Assembly: GCA_965224105.1 (NCBI GenBank)
Contig: CBDCYH010000002.1
Location: 620,001 to 684,000 of the forward strand
DNA: 64,000 bases
Source of the DNA: CBDCYH01 sp965224105
GTDB lineage: Bacteria; Bacteroidota; Rhodothermia; Rhodothermales; JABDKH01
Reading direction: 5' to 3'
In this document: positions 63,468-64,000 of the stretch, piece by piece
Layout of the letters: each line of letters begins with the position of its first letter
Numbering within the stretch: position 1 is the stretch's first letter
Program-made: the position numbers and the translations under genes
Notes under the pieces: model-generated
Seen by the model: only the letters and a program-made list of their open reading frames with translations
Database searches by the model: none
What the model was told of the DNA's origin: nothing

Positions 63468-64000
63468 GTGATTCGAATCAGACAACATTCACTGTATCTA
63501 TTCCTGGCACTGGCCACCTTCGCGGCTGATCCGCTCGAGCTTAATGCACAAACTGAGGCGCAATACGTGGTCACCTTTGGTGCCGCATCGACTGAGGAGG
63601 GTGTTGCCGCAGGCATTGATGCAATCGGCAACGGCTATTATATAGGTACATTTCAATCCGACGTCGACTTTGATCCTGACTCCACCGCCGACCATATATT
63701 ATCAGCTGCAAGACAAGACGTGTACGTAGTCTCTTACACCAGTGACGGCCGACTGCGATTCGCTTTCGATATTGGCAATTCTTTCGCGATCTCGGAATAT
63801 GCAGGGGACATAGCGGTCCGACCAAATGGAACATTTGCCGTCACGGGAGCTCAGCCGTTTGGGACTATCGACTACAACCCGGATACAACATCGACCGTGG
63901 AGTTATCGGGACGGGTCTTTGTTGCCTCGTACGACAGCTCGGGAGCGTTCAGGTTTGCACGGGTGGCCGTAGGCTTTGATGCGGCAAGCACCGGTCGCGG
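63468..64000 (+). CDS. Exported SBBP-type beta-propeller repeat protein, 5' part
   Basis: An open frame from GTG 63468 (with a GAGG ribosome binding site) runs off the right edge for 177 residues. A signal peptide (HSLYLFLALATFAADPLELNAQ) is followed by repeats of the type 'VDFDPDSTADHILSAARQDV' then 'YVVSYTSDGRLRFAFDIG', and 'IDYNPDTTSTVELSGRVFVA' then 'SYDSSGAFRFARV'. This is the SBBP-like pattern of Rhodothermota/Bacteroidota exported proteins, often with a T9SS C-terminus. The end is outside the window. Confidence 0.7.
   Translation, partial: MIRIRQHSLYLFLALATFAADPLELNAQTEAQYVVTFGAASTEEGVAAGIDAIGNGYYIGTFQSDVDFDPDSTADHILSAARQDVYVVSYTSDGRLRFAFDIGNSFAISEYAGDIAVRPNGTFAVTGAQPFGTIDYNPDTTSTVELSGRVFVASYDSSGAFRFARVAVGFDAASTGR

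Noticed and set aside
1..64000. tRNA, rRNA, insertion sequence, integrase or phage genes
   Set aside because: The long intergenic regions were read for cloverleaf-type stems and the proteins for transposase or integrase motifs; none was seen. Small RNAs cannot be excluded by eye.

Overview
The window reads as a chromosomal segment of a Gram-negative, Bacteroidota-like bacterium, most plausibly a Rhodothermota/Balneolota-type marine lineage. The reasons are a type IX secretion (T9SS) C-terminal sorting domain, Bacteroidota-associated families (DUF2480, a DUF4290-like protein), the miaB / sigma-54 activator / lptE gene order, an outer-membrane TonB receptor with an N-terminal carboxypeptidase-like domain, and atpD-atpC standing apart from other ATP synthase genes. 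The assignment is inferred from gene content, not from a marker-gene phylogeny. No rRNA, tRNA, CRISPR array, transposase or prophage was recognised.

Left part (1-25.8 kb), mostly housekeeping: cytochrome c assembly (ccmF) overlapping recG; an SDR oxidoreductase; a cysteine desulfurase / DUF2480 / DUF2914 operon; a FecA-like receptor behind a perfect 25-bp dyad; tig-clpP; a large surface protein combining a gluzincin-like domain, a TolB-type propeller and a barrel; yebC-ruvC; a D-threonine-aldolase-type PLP enzyme coupled to DUF3052; atpDC with a clear terminator; and a large secreted zinc metalloprotease.

Middle part (25.8-44.2 kb), a sensory island. It holds a 1287-residue T9SS cargo protein, a sigma-54 response regulator with its FG-GAP-type sensor kinase, a membrane-spanning propeller-HTH regulator, and a LuxR-type response regulator, an unknown protein and a propeller histidine kinase in a row, then a LbtU-like outer-membrane protein. 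Two upstream dyads share the core GTTGC-N6-GCAAC. One lies about 85 bp upstream of a sigma-54-like promoter in front of the T9SS cargo gene, and the other lies in front of the sensor kinase. This suggests that the two-component pair controls the exported protein and itself.

Right part (44.2-64 kb): a 1-kb island of palindromic and roughly 150-bp tandem repeats, then a compact minus-strand operon (miaB, sigma-54 activator, lptE, glycosyltransferase, TPR protein, anmK, thiL), plsC, an LVIVD-repeat protein, a second copy of the repeat mosaic, an M23-like lipoprotein, a retropepsin-like protease, two secreted proteins of unknown role, an APC permease fused to EIIA and TrkA-C domains, and a YcaC-like hydrolase / pirin / MarR group with perfect operator-like dyads. 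The window ends inside a beta-propeller-repeat (SBBP-like) exported protein.
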